This document shows positions 8,624-18,332 of a stretch of 64,000 nucleotides of DNA, in pieces. The stretch lies in contig DJER01000021.1 of assembly GCA_002431905.1 (NCBI GenBank), positions 46,150 to 110,149 of the forward strand. Direction: 5' to 3'. Each line of letters opens with the position of its first letter. Position 1 is the stretch's first letter. The DNA is from Christensenella sp. UBA5893. GTDB taxonomy: Bacteria > Bacillota > Clostridia > Christensenellales > UBA1242. The notes below the pieces were generated by a model. It saw nothing but the letters and a program-made list of their open reading frames with translations, did no database searches and was not told where the DNA came from. The position numbers and the translations under genes are program-made.

Positions 8624-11600
8624 TTACTCCTTTTTATCGTCAATCAAAACAACATTTTCTTCACCCAAAATGCCAATAAGTTCATTTACCAAGTGATTAT
8701 TGCCATTAACTTCATTTGGCAATCTGTATGCCTTGTTGTCGCTTGTGCATCTTACCATAACCGGACAATCGCCTTGATATAAAGACAATATCAAATTCAC
8801 TTTGTCTGCGAGTTTTTGGTCTTTTAGGTCATATTTTAGGTAAAGTCGTTTGTTTGATACTTGCTCTTTTACCTCTTCTTTCATTTCGCTTATTCTTTCA
8901 ATCAATATAACCGGATCTTTGCCCGGACGAACGGAGAATCTTCCACCAATTTGAACAATTTTATCTTCTTCAAGCAAGTCTTTATATTTTTCATAAATTT
9001 TTGGAACGGCCATTGCCGAATATGTACCATACAAATCTTCAATTTGCAGAATACTCATTGGTTTGTTTGTGGTTTTTACAAGTATTCTTCTTGTTTCGGT
9101 TATAATTCCCCCACAATTAACAATTGCACCATCTTCAAGTTCATATTGTTCAACTTGATTCTCTTCTGCATCAACATCTTCTTCTGCCATATCTTCATTT
9201 TTGGCAATCATTGAACTTTTGAAATTGAAATTATCCCATCTTGATGCAAAATTTTGCAAAGGGTGTCCCGACATATACACACCCATTATCTCTTTTTCAA
9301 GTTTGAGTTTTGTTTCTTTGTTAAATTCTTTTATATGAGGAACTGTTACTTTGTCCATTTCTTTTGTTTCAACTTTAAAGTTGTCAAAAAGAGAGAATTG
9401 TCCACTTTGTCTATTTTTCTTGTCGGTTGCGACTTTGTTTATCACATCGTCAAAAATCGCCATCAATTGGCTTCTATACAAATGGAAACAATCAAAAGCA
9501 CCACTAAGTATCAAACTTTCCATACTCTTTTTGTTTACAACACCTGTATCATAAAGTCTTTCAACAAAATCTCTTAGGTCTTTAAACTCGCCGTTTTTCT
9601 TGCGTTCGTTTATCATAACGTCAATAGCATTAACACCAACGCCTTTAAGTCCACTTAACCCATATCTTATTTTGCCATTCTCAATTGAAAAATATGTTGT
9701 ACTTTTGTTGATATCTGGAATCAAAACATCAATCCCTTCACTTCTTGCATAAGCCACATATCTTTTGATTTCATCTGCATTTGTGATACGGTTGTTTATA
9801 ATCGCTGTCAAAAATTCAACTTCGTAATAACATTTAAGGTATGCTGTTTGGTAAGTGAGCATTGCATATGCAGTTGCGTGAGATTTATTGAAGGCGTATT
9901 GAGCAAAGGTTTCCATTTCGGAGAACACCTTTTCGGCAGTTTCCTTTGGTATTCCAAGTTTAATTGCACCTGGAATAGAGTGTTTGCCTGTTGGGTCTTC
10001 CCAACCATTTATGAACTTTTCCCTTTCATGTGCCATTTTTTCAACTTTCTTTTTACCCATAATCCTACGCACATTATCAGCTTGTCCAAGGCTATATCCC
10101 CCCATAATTTGGCAAATTTGCATAACTTGCTCTTGGTAAACAATGCAACCATATGTGACTTTTAGCACATCTTTAATACACTCATGTGGATATTCTACCT
10201 TGTCGGGATTAAACTTGTTTCTTACATAGGTTGGAATACTATCCATTGGCCCCGGTCTGTATAGTGACACACCGGCGATAATATCTTCAAGGCTACTTGG
10301 TTTAAGGTCTTTCATAAACTTTTTAAACCCACCACTTTCAAGTTGGAATATTGCTTCCGTTTTGCCTTGTCCAATCATATCATAGACATTTTTATCATCA
10401 TAACCGATTTTATCAAAGTCTATTTCCACATTATGTTGTTCTTTAACAAATTGCAAAGCTTTGTCTATATCAGTCAAAGTGTTAAGCCCCAAAAAGTCCA
10501 TTTTTAAAAGTCCAAGAGATTCAAGGTCAACTGCTTCATATTGTGTTGTGATATCTTCGCCATTTCTTGATTGTGGAACAAACTCATCAACCGGTTGTGG
10601 TGCAATAAGAACACCACAAGCATGCATTGATGTGTTTCTTGGGAAACCTTCAACTTTTATTGCAACATCAATAACATGTCGTAAGTCATAGTCGTTATCA
10701 TATATTTCTCGAAGTTCTGGAACAATATACTTATCATTTTCTGGCTTACCTGTCTTTCCAAAATAATATGCAAGAACAGGCGGTTTTTTTATGCCTTCTG
10801 GCAATCTGTTTGGAATAAGTTTTGTAATCTTGTCTGTTTGTGAATATGGTATTTGCAAAACTCTTCCAACATCCTTTATGGCGTTTTTGGCTTGCATTTT
10901 ACCAAAAGTGATAATGTATGAAACATTTTCTGGATGATATTTTCTTTTTGCGTACTCAATAACTTCGCCCCTACGTTCCTTATCAAAGTCAACGTCAAAG
11001 TCGGGCATGGAAACTCTTTCACGATTGATAAATCTTTCAAAGAATAGTGCATACTTAAGTGGGTCAACTTTGGTTATTCCCATAAGATATGCAACAATAC
11101 TACCTGCACCACTTCCACGTCCAGGACCAACCGAAATGCCATTTTCCTTTGCCCAGTTGATATAATCCCAAACAACAAGGAAGTATTCAACAAAGCCCAT
11201 TTCGTGAATGGTTGTAAGTTCATACTCAACTCTATCATAAACTTCTTTTGTCGCATTTGGATATTTTTTGGGTAAATTGTCATACGTCAACTTTTTCATA
11301 TATTCAAAAGTTGTCATTCCATTTTCTGGAACATATGGTGGAATAAAGTTTTCGTTTGCAGGAAGAACATATTTTTCTTCAAGTCCCATTTCGCCATGGA
11401 CTTTTCTTTTTATCACAACATCACATTTGTCAGCAATTTCCAAAGTTGTTTTTAGTGCATCTTCAAAGCCAACAAATGCTTCTTTCATTTCGTCATAAGT
11501 TTTGAAATATAATTCTTGTGTTGAGAACTTAAATCTATCTGGGTCGTTTTGTGTTTTACCCATTTGAACGCACATCAAGATATCTTGAATTTCGGCATCA

Positions 11601-12229
11601 TCTTTTGTTAGATAGTGACAGTCATTTGTTGCAACAAGTTTTATTCCCGTTTTTTTGCTTATTTCACTAAGCCCCAACATAATTTCCTTGTCTTCTGGGA
11701 AGTTATGATTTTGTATTTCAAGATAAAAATCGCCCGGTGCAAACATAGAATTCAAATACAAGGCAAACTTTTCTGCATCTTCTTTTCTATGCTCCAAAAT
11801 TAACTGCTGGACTCTACCAAACAAACAACCTGAAAGACAAATTAGCCCTTCGCTATATTTCTCCAAAGTTTTGTAATCAATTCTTGGTTTGTAATAATAT
11901 CCGTCAACAAAGGCAATTGTGTTGAGTTTTAGCATATTTTTATAACCAGTATTATTTTTTGCCAAAATAATCAAGTGGTCATATTTTGATTTGCCCTGTT
12001 TTACTGTTAGGTCATCACACATATAAAATTCGCAACCAATAATCGGTTTTATTCCAGCACCAAGGCAAGCAGTATAGAACTGCAAAGCCCCATACATATT
12101 TCCATGGTCTGTTATGGCAACTGCCTTCCATCCCCTATTTTTTGTTTCTTTTACAAGGTCACCAACTCTTATTGCACCATCAAGCAAACTAAATTCTGTA
12201 TGGTTATGAAGGTGTACAAATTGTTCCAT
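8624..12229 (-). CDS. dnaE: DNA polymerase III alpha subunit (DnaE)
   Basis: Replicative C-family polymerase subunit. An N-terminal PHP domain covers roughly residues 1-210 (HLHNHTEFSLLDG, ITDHGNMYGA). The catalytic Asp pair is in MPDFDVDFD near 405 and the third Asp in LLKMDFLGL near 555. A tandem helix-hairpin-helix region and an OB-fold (GGIITETRRIL) follow. At 1201 residues it is typical of DnaE1. The start overlaps the whiA stop by one base. No PolC is in this window, so the division of labour cannot be judged. Confidence 0.97.
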   Translation of the reverse strand: MEQFVHLHNHTEFSLLDGAIRVGDLVKETKNRGWKAVAITDHGNMYGALQFYTACLGAGIKPIIGCEFYMCDDLTVKQGKSKYDHLIILAKNNTGYKNMLKLNTIAFVDGYYYKPRIDYKTLEKYSEGLICLSGCLFGRVQQLILEHRKEDAEKFALYLNSMFAPGDFYLEIQNHNFPEDKEIMLGLSEISKKTGIKLVATNDCHYLTKDDAEIQDILMCVQMGKTQNDPDRFKFSTQELYFKTYDEMKEAFVGFEDALKTTLEIADKCDVVIKRKVHGEMGLEEKYVLPANENFIPPYVPENGMTTFEYMKKLTYDNLPKKYPNATKEVYDRVEYELTTIHEMGFVEYFLVVWDYINWAKENGISVGPGRGSGAGSIVAYLMGITKVDPLKYALFFERFINRERVSMPDFDVDFDKERRGEVIEYAKRKYHPENVSYIITFGKMQAKNAIKDVGRVLQIPYSQTDKITKLIPNRLPEGIKKPPVLAYYFGKTGKPENDKYIVPELREIYDNDYDLRHVIDVAIKVEGFPRNTSMHACGVLIAPQPVDEFVPQSRNGEDITTQYEAVDLESLGLLKMDFLGLNTLTDIDKALQFVKEQHNVEIDFDKIGYDDKNVYDMIGQGKTEAIFQLESGGFKKFMKDLKPSSLEDIIAGVSLYRPGPMDSIPTYVRNKFNPDKVEYPHECIKDVLKVTYGCIVYQEQVMQICQIMGGYSLGQADNVRRIMGKKKVEKMAHEREKFINGWEDPTGKHSIPGAIKLGIPKETAEKVFSEMETFAQYAFNKSHATAYAMLTYQTAYLKCYYEVEFLTAIINNRITNADEIKRYVAYARSEGIDVLIPDINKSTTYFSIENGKIRYGLSGLKGVGVNAIDVMINERKKNGEFKDLRDFVERLYDTGVVNKKSMESLILSGAFDCFHLYRSQLMAIFDDVINKVATDKKNRQSGQFSLFDNFKVETKEMDKVTVPHIKEFNKETKLKLEKEIMGVYMSGHPLQNFASRWDNFNFKSSMIAKNEDMAEEDVDAEENQVEQYELEDGAIVNCGGIITETRRILVKTTNKPMSILQIEDLYGTYSAMAVPKIYEKYKDLLEEDKIVQIGGRFSVRPGKDPVILIERISEMKEEVKEQVSNKRLYLKYDLKDQKLADKVNLILSLYQGDCPVMVRCTSDNKAYRLPNEVNGNNHLVNELIGILGEENVVLIDDKKE

Positions 12230-13188
12230 TATTTCTCCTTTACTTTGTCCGCAATTTTTATTAGTTTGTTAAGTCTATAATTTAAAGCACTTTTTGTTAT
12301 TGGAAAACCGGCCAGACGAATAAGTTCGTCAAGACTTTCTTCTGGGTTTGCCATTCGTAGCAGTGCCACATTTTGCAAGTCTTGAGGCAATTCTTCTAAG
12401 CCAATTTTTGTTATTATTGTTGATATTGCATCGTTTTGTCTAAAGCTTGCATCAACTGTTTTGGCAATGTTTGCATTGACGCAATTTGTTTGCCTATTCA
12501 CTTTGTTTCTTAATTCTCTTACTGCAATTTCGTTTTGAAGAGAGAACACACAATTGTATGCACCAATAAGCGCCAAAATATTGCTTACTTCATTTGCGTC
12601 TTTGACATACAAAATATACAAGTTCTTACGCTTTACAATTTTTGCATAAATTTCAAATTGAGTTAAAACATCTTTTAAGCCTTCCAAAAATTGTTCATTT
12701 TTTGATGCAAACTCCATATGGTAACCGGTTGACAGCCTATCTTGTTTGTTTATCTTTATGCTTGAAGTTCCACATCCAACAAACACACCACTCACAAAGT
12801 GTTTTAGGTTATCTTGCTCCTTCAAAAAATATTCGTCAATTTTGTATCTTCTTACAAGTTTTTCATCTTTAATGGCAATACATCCAGTGTCCATCAATAT
12901 TTGGCAAGCAAGTGATGATTCAAAAGTTAATTTAAAGTAATCTTCTTTTTTTATTTGATAACTTTTGCACACTTCAACTTGTGCACTTTTGCCGTACATT
13001 CTTTTTATTATTTCGTTTACATATGGTGCAAGATTTTCCAAATCGGTGTTTAGGGTTAAATTTACTTCTGGTTCAAGCGTAATATTTGCCGAACTTGAAA
13101 AAAGACCACTTAAAAAAGCAAGACAACTATAATCGTCTTCAATTGTCTTACTTAATATTTCATTTTTAACGTCTTTTGAAAAACTCAC
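12229..13188 (-). CDS. whiA: DNA-binding protein WhiA
   Basis: WhiA combines a degenerate LAGLIDADG homing-endonuclease-like N-terminal half with a C-terminal helix-turn-helix. It is needed for sporulation in actinobacteria and affects division and segregation in Bacillus. The N-terminus MSFSKDVKNEIL and the C-terminal LRMANPEESLDELIRLAGFPITKSALNYRLNKL are diagnostic. The length of 319 residues is normal. It lies in the murB-PHP-whiA-dnaE run, with start and stop codons overlapping both neighbours. The rapZ and yvcK genes that usually sit between the PHP gene and whiA in Bacillota are absent. Confidence 0.95.
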   Translation of the reverse strand: MSFSKDVKNEILSKTIEDDYSCLAFLSGLFSSSANITLEPEVNLTLNTDLENLAPYVNEIIKRMYGKSAQVEVCKSYQIKKEDYFKLTFESSLACQILMDTGCIAIKDEKLVRRYKIDEYFLKEQDNLKHFVSGVFVGCGTSSIKINKQDRLSTGYHMEFASKNEQFLEGLKDVLTQFEIYAKIVKRKNLYILYVKDANEVSNILALIGAYNCVFSLQNEIAVRELRNKVNRQTNCVNANIAKTVDASFRQNDAISTIITKIGLEELPQDLQNVALLRMANPEESLDELIRLAGFPITKSALNYRLNKLIKIADKVKEK

Positions 13189-13952
13189 TTTCCTACCTTT
13201 GGTTTTATTTCTATTTGTTTGCCATAGTTGGCAATTCTATCAAAATCAATGCCACATTTTATTGCAAAATTTAGAGGTTTGTCCACTTCGCCAACTCTGC
13301 TTGCGCTGTGTGCATCGCTATCTATGGTTATTTTTGCACCATTATTTATTACTGTTTGAATGTCTTTGCATGTGTAGGCAATTCGCTTGCCATTTATCTC
13401 AAGGTGTGTGCCGGTTTTTTGGGCGTGCTTTGATAGTTCATCAAAGTCAACTGCCATACCAACCCCCGGATGAGATATTATATCTATTGGATACTTGTCC
13501 ATTGCCATCATAAGTGCAAGAGTGTTTCTTTGTTTTGTTTTTTTGCCCTTTCTTCCAAGTAAATTTGGAACATAAAATTTCCAAAATTCCTTTACGCTTT
13601 TTGCTTTCGCAAACTTGTGAAAGCCAACAACAATCAAATCAAACATTTCAACTTCTTCTTTTGTTAAGTCAACATCTCCTTGACTTGATATTATATTTGC
13701 CTCTATTCCAAGATAAATTTTTACGCCTGTTAATTTTTCAGCGTAATCAATCTCTTCTCTCATTCTTTTTATATTCTTTTTTTGAAGTCCATACAATTTA
13801 TGGTTAAAACCATGCTCGGTTATTGCAATTTCCTTTAATCCTTTTTTTTGTGCAATAAGAGCATTTTCAAGTATTGTACCTGTTGCGTGCATTGCATTAT
13901 GCTTTCCACTTGAATAAATTGTATGTGTGTGATAATCTCCGTATAAAATCAT
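13185..13952 (-). CDS. PHP-domain phosphoesterase
   Basis: A 255-residue metal-dependent phosphoesterase of the YcdX/HisK type. The metal-binding motifs are DYHTHTIYS at the N-terminus, ITEHG near residue 45, an HxxK-like segment in GFHKF, and IISHPG and DSDAH in the C-terminal half. It is a single domain without a polymerase. Genes of this family sit between murB and rapZ/yvcK/whiA in many Bacillota, and the same position is kept here. The physiological substrate is not known. Both ends overlap the adjacent genes by 4 bases. Confidence 0.87.
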   Translation of the reverse strand: MILYGDYHTHTIYSSGKHNAMHATGTILENALIAQKKGLKEIAITEHGFNHKLYGLQKKNIKRMREEIDYAEKLTGVKIYLGIEANIISSQGDVDLTKEEVEMFDLIVVGFHKFAKAKSVKEFWKFYVPNLLGRKGKKTKQRNTLALMMAMDKYPIDIISHPGVGMAVDFDELSKHAQKTGTHLEINGKRIAYTCKDIQTVINNGAKITIDSDAHSASRVGEVDKPLNFAIKCGIDFDRIANYGKQIEIKPKVGK

Positions 13953-14872
13953 TTTTTATCTCCAACAAAAATTACTTCTTCTTCAAGCCAAACCCCACAA
14001 CTTTCATACACCTTGTTTTTTACAAGTGTAATCAAGTCCTTTACGTCTTGCATTGTTGCATTATTTTGATTGATAATAAAATTACCATGCAATGTGGAAA
14101 TTTGTGCCCCATTTATTTTAACACCTTTTAACCCCAGATTGTCAATTATTTTGCCAGCAATTATTCCATTTGTTTTTTTGAATGTACTTCCAAAATTATA
14201 AGTTTCAAGTGGTTGAGATATTTTTCTTTTAGAAAAATATTCTTCGCACTTTTTTTCTATTTCGTTTTTGTTGCCCATTTTTAATTTTAGCCATACTTTT
14301 AAAACGACATAGCTCTTTTGACTAATAGCACTTTTCCTGTAAGAAAAATTCAAGTCTTTTCCTTTTACTACCCTTATTTTTTTGCCATCATACACCTGAA
14401 CTTTTTGGACAAAACTACCTATGTCCCCACCATACGCACCGGCATTCATATACATTGCTCCCCCAACTGTTCCTGGAATACCATAACTAAATTCAAGACC
14501 AGCCAAGGCGTTTTGAATTAAAAAACGATTAAGTGTGAAAAGATTTACACCACACATTGCACAAACTATGTTTTTTCTTTTTGTAATTTGCTTCAATTTT
14601 TTTGTGCAAATCACAACTCCACAAAAACCATTATCTGAAAAAACAACTTTTGTACCATTCCCTAAAATATAGTAAGCAACATCATTTTGCTTGCAAAATT
14701 TTATAATTTTAACAAACTCCTTAATTGTCTTTGGCTCGACAAAATATTTTGCATTTCCACCAATTCTTATTGAGTTATGCTTGCTCAAATCTTCATTTTT
14801 TATTGCGTTAAATTTTATAAAAAAACAACCGATGCTTATTTTGTTTTTTGATTTTTTGAATATTATACCCAT
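13949..14872 (-). CDS. murB: UDP-N-acetylenolpyruvoylglucosamine reductase MurB
   Basis: FAD enzyme that makes UDP-N-acetylmuramate for peptidoglycan. The FAD-binding segment NSIRIGGNAKYFVEP and the ILGNGTKVVFSD motif are present, as are PGTVGGAMYMNAGAYGG near residue 136 and SYRKS near 191. The proton-donor Ser lies in NFGSTFKK, and LEEEVIF with the catalytic Glu is at the C-terminus. At 307 residues this is a type II MurB. TATAAT lies only 5 bases upstream of ATG 14870-14872 and no Shine-Dalgarno sequence is seen, so the message may be leaderless. It heads the murB-PHP-whiA-dnaE-pfkA operon. Confidence 0.95.
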   Translation of the reverse strand: MGIIFKKSKNKISIGCFFIKFNAIKNEDLSKHNSIRIGGNAKYFVEPKTIKEFVKIIKFCKQNDVAYYILGNGTKVVFSDNGFCGVVICTKKLKQITKRKNIVCAMCGVNLFTLNRFLIQNALAGLEFSYGIPGTVGGAMYMNAGAYGGDIGSFVQKVQVYDGKKIRVVKGKDLNFSYRKSAISQKSYVVLKVWLKLKMGNKNEIEKKCEEYFSKRKISQPLETYNFGSTFKKTNGIIAGKIIDNLGLKGVKINGAQISTLHGNFIINQNNATMQDVKDLITLVKNKVYESCGVWLEEEVIFVGDKK

Positions 14873-14924
14873 ATAAAATTATATGTTTTTATGTAAAAAT
14901 AGTTGAAAAATATAGATTTTTTAG

Positions 14925-14962
14925 AAAAAAACAAGGGAATTTTATATATTCTCTTGTTTTTT
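14925..14962 (-). terminator. intrinsic terminator downstream of the Spo0A-like gene
   Basis: AAAAAACAAG...GAAT pairs with ATTC.CTTGTTTTTT across a short loop, just after the minus-strand stop at 14975. Confidence 0.75.
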
Positions 14963-14974
14963 ACAATTCTTATT

Positions 14975-15613
14975 TTAACTTTCAAAACAAAATTTATACA
15001 AGTCATCTATCACATCTTTCACTCTTGTGCTTTTTAAGTTAAAATTTTTTTGTTCAAGTAATTTTGCATATTCCTTTATTGTAGGTCTAATTAAGTCACA
15101 CAAATTATTGCAATTTATATGATTGAGTGTTGCGACATCTTCCATTAACTTTTTTGTTATTTTATGGATACCCAATTTTTTTATTTCAAATATCAATGTC
15201 TTTATATAAAGTGAATAGGTGCTGTTTACAACAACACCTAATTCGTTAAATTTATCATTTATTTTTTGCAAGCATTTTTCTGTGTTAAATTTGTAAACAG
15301 GACTGTAAAACAATTTTGAGAAAAAGAAATCTTCTATCCTATGGTACAAAATCACTTTATTCAAATTGTATATATTGCTATCTTTTATATAAAATATTTT
15401 GTTTTTATGCTCATCTGAAATGTGTCTGCTTATATCTTCAAACTTTTCCACCCATTCCACCAAAACAGCATTTACCCCATCGTGGAATTTGTTTAACATA
15501 TCAAAAAGATTTCTTGATGCAACAATTTCAATCCCGTTTTTTAAAGACACTTGCCTTAAGTTATAAAGCATACAATAGTTATCTTTTGACAAAAATATGC
15601 ATTCTTTGTCCAT
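14975..15613 (-). CDS. Spo0A C-terminal-like regulator with a degenerate receiver (copy 1)
   Basis: A 212-residue protein whose C-terminal ~100 residues follow the Spo0A DNA-binding domain plan: NELGVVVNSTYSLYI, ITKKLMEDVA, then the recognition-helix-like LIRPTIKEYAK and a final VKDVIDDLYKF. The N-terminal half has the alternating pattern of a receiver, but the phospho-acceptor Asp is not there (VNAVLVEWVEK) and no acidic pair is evident at the start. It may act without phosphorylation. It starts 2 bases after the FN3 membrane protein gene, so the two are one operon. The assignment is by eye and weaker than for copy 2. Confidence 0.6.
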   Translation of the reverse strand: MDKECIFLSKDNYCMLYNLRQVSLKNGIEIVASRNLFDMLNKFHDGVNAVLVEWVEKFEDISRHISDEHKNKIFYIKDSNIYNLNKVILYHRIEDFFFSKLFYSPVYKFNTEKCLQKINDKFNELGVVVNSTYSLYIKTLIFEIKKLGIHKITKKLMEDVATLNHINCNNLCDLIRPTIKEYAKLLEQKNFNLKSTRVKDVIDDLYKFCFES

Positions 15614-15615
15614 TT

Positions 15616-16665
15616 TTACAAATTCATCCCATTATCAACAACATATGAAATTTGTTGTGATTTTGTATTTTGCTTTGCTTGATTCTTTTCGAATGTTGTA
15701 TTTGCCCAATCATAAAGGTCACCAGTTAGTTCATGAGTTTCGAAATTTTCCAATATTCTGTTCGATAATTCTTGAAGTTTTACTGTGTAATTTGCAGATT
15801 TTGATGCTTTTTTATCTTTAATTCCGCAACCTATTGAACTTGTTAAATATTTTACATCGTCACCATTTGTTAATCTATATGTTCCAAAAATAGTAAATTC
15901 ACGATCTCCCTCGTCTACAACTTCACTTGAAACAACTTCAAAAGCATAACCTTTCTCTCTATATTCTTCCATTAGTCCAATATATTTGTTTGATTTTATA
16001 AAGTATTCTGCAGAGTTATATTCTGAACGTTTGAATAGTGATAAATCAGATTCCATCATTTCTGTATTCATTGCGTCAGTAAGTGTACTTATATCGCCCT
16101 TGAAATATGTCTCACGACTTACAATATAATCTTTTCCTTCTGAATCTTTTTCATATGTTTTTGTATATAATGTATTATTTTCTATGTACATACCAGCAAT
16201 ATTTACAAGGTCTCTTCTACTATCAAACTTGTCAACAAATGAAAAGACAGCTTCTGGACTTAACACATTGTCTGGAATTGTGTATGTTATTGCTTCTGAC
16301 CATGCAGAAGAATTATAGTTTCCTGTTGTGTCGAATGCTTGAACTTTCATTGTTGAAACTTTGTCTGTTGGCATAAATGAATATGAGTTTGTTTCTACTT
16401 CACTTTGTTTTCCATTAACATTAACACGATACATATCGGCATGTTCAACTTCATCCCAAGAGAGAATGTTTGTTTTTTCATCATATGCCAAATTCGTTAC
16501 TTGGCTTAATGTTTCACGTACTGGAGTTGGAGTTGGATGATTTCCTCCACCAATAACTCCTGTTTTGTTAAGAGCAATAATTCCGGCAGCAATAGCAACC
16601 CCTGTTCCAGCAATTGCCGATATTGTTTTTATTATTTTTGATTTTTTCGATTTTTCTTTTTTCAT
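15616..16665 (-). CDS. membrane-anchored protein with a fibronectin type III-like domain
   Basis: I chose ATG 16663-16665 because a strong AGGTGATT lies just upstream. The product (~349 residues) starts with a Lys-rich stretch, a membrane segment (TISAIAGTGVAIAAGIIAL) and a short TPTP linker. A likely FN3 domain (residues ~50-135, VTNLAYDEKTNILSWDEVEHADMYRVNVNG) follows, then an ~200-residue domain that I do not recognise. It is probably exported and anchored by its N-terminus. Its position upstream of one Spo0A-like gene and divergent to the other suggests a surface partner or target of these regulators. Confidence 0.7.
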   Translation of the reverse strand: MKKEKSKKSKIIKTISAIAGTGVAIAAGIIALNKTGVIGGGNHPTPTPVRETLSQVTNLAYDEKTNILSWDEVEHADMYRVNVNGKQSEVETNSYSFMPTDKVSTMKVQAFDTTGNYNSSAWSEAITYTIPDNVLSPEAVFSFVDKFDSRRDLVNIAGMYIENNTLYTKTYEKDSEGKDYIVSRETYFKGDISTLTDAMNTEMMESDLSLFKRSEYNSAEYFIKSNKYIGLMEEYREKGYAFEVVSSEVVDEGDREFTIFGTYRLTNGDDVKYLTSSIGCGIKDKKASKSANYTVKLQELSNRILENFETHELTGDLYDWANTTFEKNQAKQNTKSQQISYVVDNGMNL

Positions 16666-16858
16666 AATCACCTCATTGATTTGCCATATTTTACCACATT
16701 CCCAGTCATTTTGCAATACTCTTTTCATTTTTCATAGATTATTGCCAACATTCTCACAACTTTTGTACAAAATTTGGAATTTTTGAAAATATTTGTAAAA
16801 AAGTGTTGCTTTTAAAATTTTTATTTGTTATTATAAGTATGTCTGGGGAGAAGAGAAA

Positions 16859-17578
16859 GTGTTTAATAGAAATAGTGTGATATATTATCACGACAAAGAA
16901 GATAATAGTTATTTAAAGCTTATAGATATTTGTACAAAAATAGGATTAAGTTTATTTGACTGTCAAAAATTGGACATATTAACTTACATAATGAAAAATA
17001 TTAATCCTTTATATATAATAGTCAACAAAAGGCAAAATATAAACATGGGACTTTTGATTGATTTTTGTAATATATATCCAAATTCTTATGTATTTCTTGT
17101 AAATTGTGGAAGTGACGAACTTGACATAGGAAATTGTTTTAAGCTAAATAACATGGAAACTTTGTATACTAGACTTAATAATCATCACAAATTTTATGTT
17201 AATCATATGGTAAATATTGAGAATGAGAATAAATCTTTTTATAATTACATAATTCTTGAATTGGACAAACTTTCATTTAGACCAAAACTAATTGGTGTAA
17301 AATATCTAACCGATTTGGTGTATGAGTTATATCTCAATTCTGACTCAACCCAAAATAAATGTTGCAAAGCCTACGATATGATTTCATCAAAATACAACAT
17401 CTCCATCCCAAGCATTGAAAAGGCAATTAGGTTTTCAATTTTAACCGCATTTGCAAGATGTGAAAACAAACAGCTATTCTTAACAATTTCAAAAAACAAC
17501 AAAACACCAACAATAAAGGAATTGGCAAACTACTTAATTGACAAACTTGTTTATATTTCTGGTGGCAGAACTTATTAA
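16859..17578 (+). CDS. Spo0A C-terminal-like regulator with a degenerate receiver (copy 2)
   Basis: The GTG start at 16859-16861 follows GGGGAGAAG. The product is 239 residues. The C-terminal part (residues ~130-235) fits the Spo0A effector domain: PKLIGVKYLTDLVYELY, then YDMISSKYNISIPSIEKAIRFSILTAF, then TPTIKELANYLIDKL. This corresponds to the IAKKY-type helix, the RAIRHAI recognition helix and the TNSEFI tail of Bacillus Spo0A. The N-terminal half looks like a receiver fold, but its beta-3 strand ends in LYIIVNKRQ, with Asn where the phosphorylated Asp should be. It is divergent from the FN3 gene. Its role in sporulation is unknown; a homologous DNA-binding function is likely. Confidence 0.72.
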   Translation: MFNRNSVIYYHDKEDNSYLKLIDICTKIGLSLFDCQKLDILTYIMKNINPLYIIVNKRQNINMGLLIDFCNIYPNSYVFLVNCGSDELDIGNCFKLNNMETLYTRLNNHHKFYVNHMVNIENENKSFYNYIILELDKLSFRPKLIGVKYLTDLVYELYLNSDSTQNKCCKAYDMISSKYNISIPSIEKAIRFSILTAFARCENKQLFLTISKNNKTPTIKELANYLIDKLVYISGGRTY

Positions 17579-17587
17579 AAATAGAAA

Positions 17588-17614
17588 AAGACCAACACAT
17601 TGTTGGTCTTTTTT
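17588..17614 (+). terminator. bidirectional intrinsic terminator
   Basis: AAGACCAACA-CAT-TGTTGGTCTT followed by TTTT, between the convergent Spo0A-like and YgjV-like genes. Confidence 0.9.
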
Positions 17615-17636
17615 GTTGTAATGATTGGCAAAAACG

Positions 17637-18332
17637 CTAACCATACTGACAGATTTCGGCACGTTTTATTGTACTTTCTCTTTGCAATATATGAAAATGG
17701 TTATCACTAGTTGAGAGCATTTTTGCGGTGGACTGAATATTTTTTAGATTTTCAAAACGCAAACCGGCTCCAATTTTGTTTATTAGTGTTGCAACTTTTT
17801 TATGACTTTGTATTTTAACGAAGATTTTTTTGAAGTCAATTAAACTCAAAAGAATTATAACTGATTCAATTCCGTCTTCCAACGCATTGGCATATGCCAT
17901 AACCATTATGTCATATATCACAAGTAATATATTAGGTAAAAGATACATTACTTTTATTGAATCGAGATTTTTTTTGTATAGTGCAATTGTGCACCAAGAA
18001 TATGTCAAAATTGGGATAATATCAAAAACTGAATTAAAGTTTATTGAACCCAAAATGATAAATCCTGCAACAAACAAAAATCCCAATGTCTTTGGTGCTT
18101 GTTTTGATTTTGCTTCATAAAGATAATAAACCAAACTTTGCACACAAGACAAAAATACAATAAGACCCGCACCGATAGAATTAACAAAAACAAAAGTTAA
18201 TCCATATGCTACTTCCCCTACTAGACTAAAAAACAAGAATGTTTTTTTAGTTTTTACCATGTAGGATAAGCATAGCATCAATGTCGCAGTCAATCCAAAT
18301 ACTTGGGCGAGAACCTCGCTGACAGTTGACAT
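17637..18332 (-). CDS. YgjV-family inner membrane protein
   Basis: A 231-residue multi-pass membrane protein with about six hydrophobic segments in the first 175 residues. The N-terminus EVLAQVFGLTATLMLCLSYMVKTKKTFLFF matches the YgjV (Imp-YgjV) family, whose function is unknown. The C-terminal ~50 residues are hydrophilic and look like a cytoplasmic tail specific to this protein. ATG 18330-18332 follows AAGGATT. A promoter about 310 bases upstream gives the mRNA an unusually long leader. Confidence 0.75.
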   Translation of the reverse strand: MSTVSEVLAQVFGLTATLMLCLSYMVKTKKTFLFFSLVGEVAYGLTFVFVNSIGAGLIVFLSCVQSLVYYLYEAKSKQAPKTLGFLFVAGFIILGSINFNSVFDIIPILTYSWCTIALYKKNLDSIKVMYLLPNILLVIYDIMVMAYANALEDGIESVIILLSLIDFKKIFVKIQSHKKVATLINKIGAGLRFENLKNIQSTAKMLSTSDNHFHILQRESTIKRAEICQYG

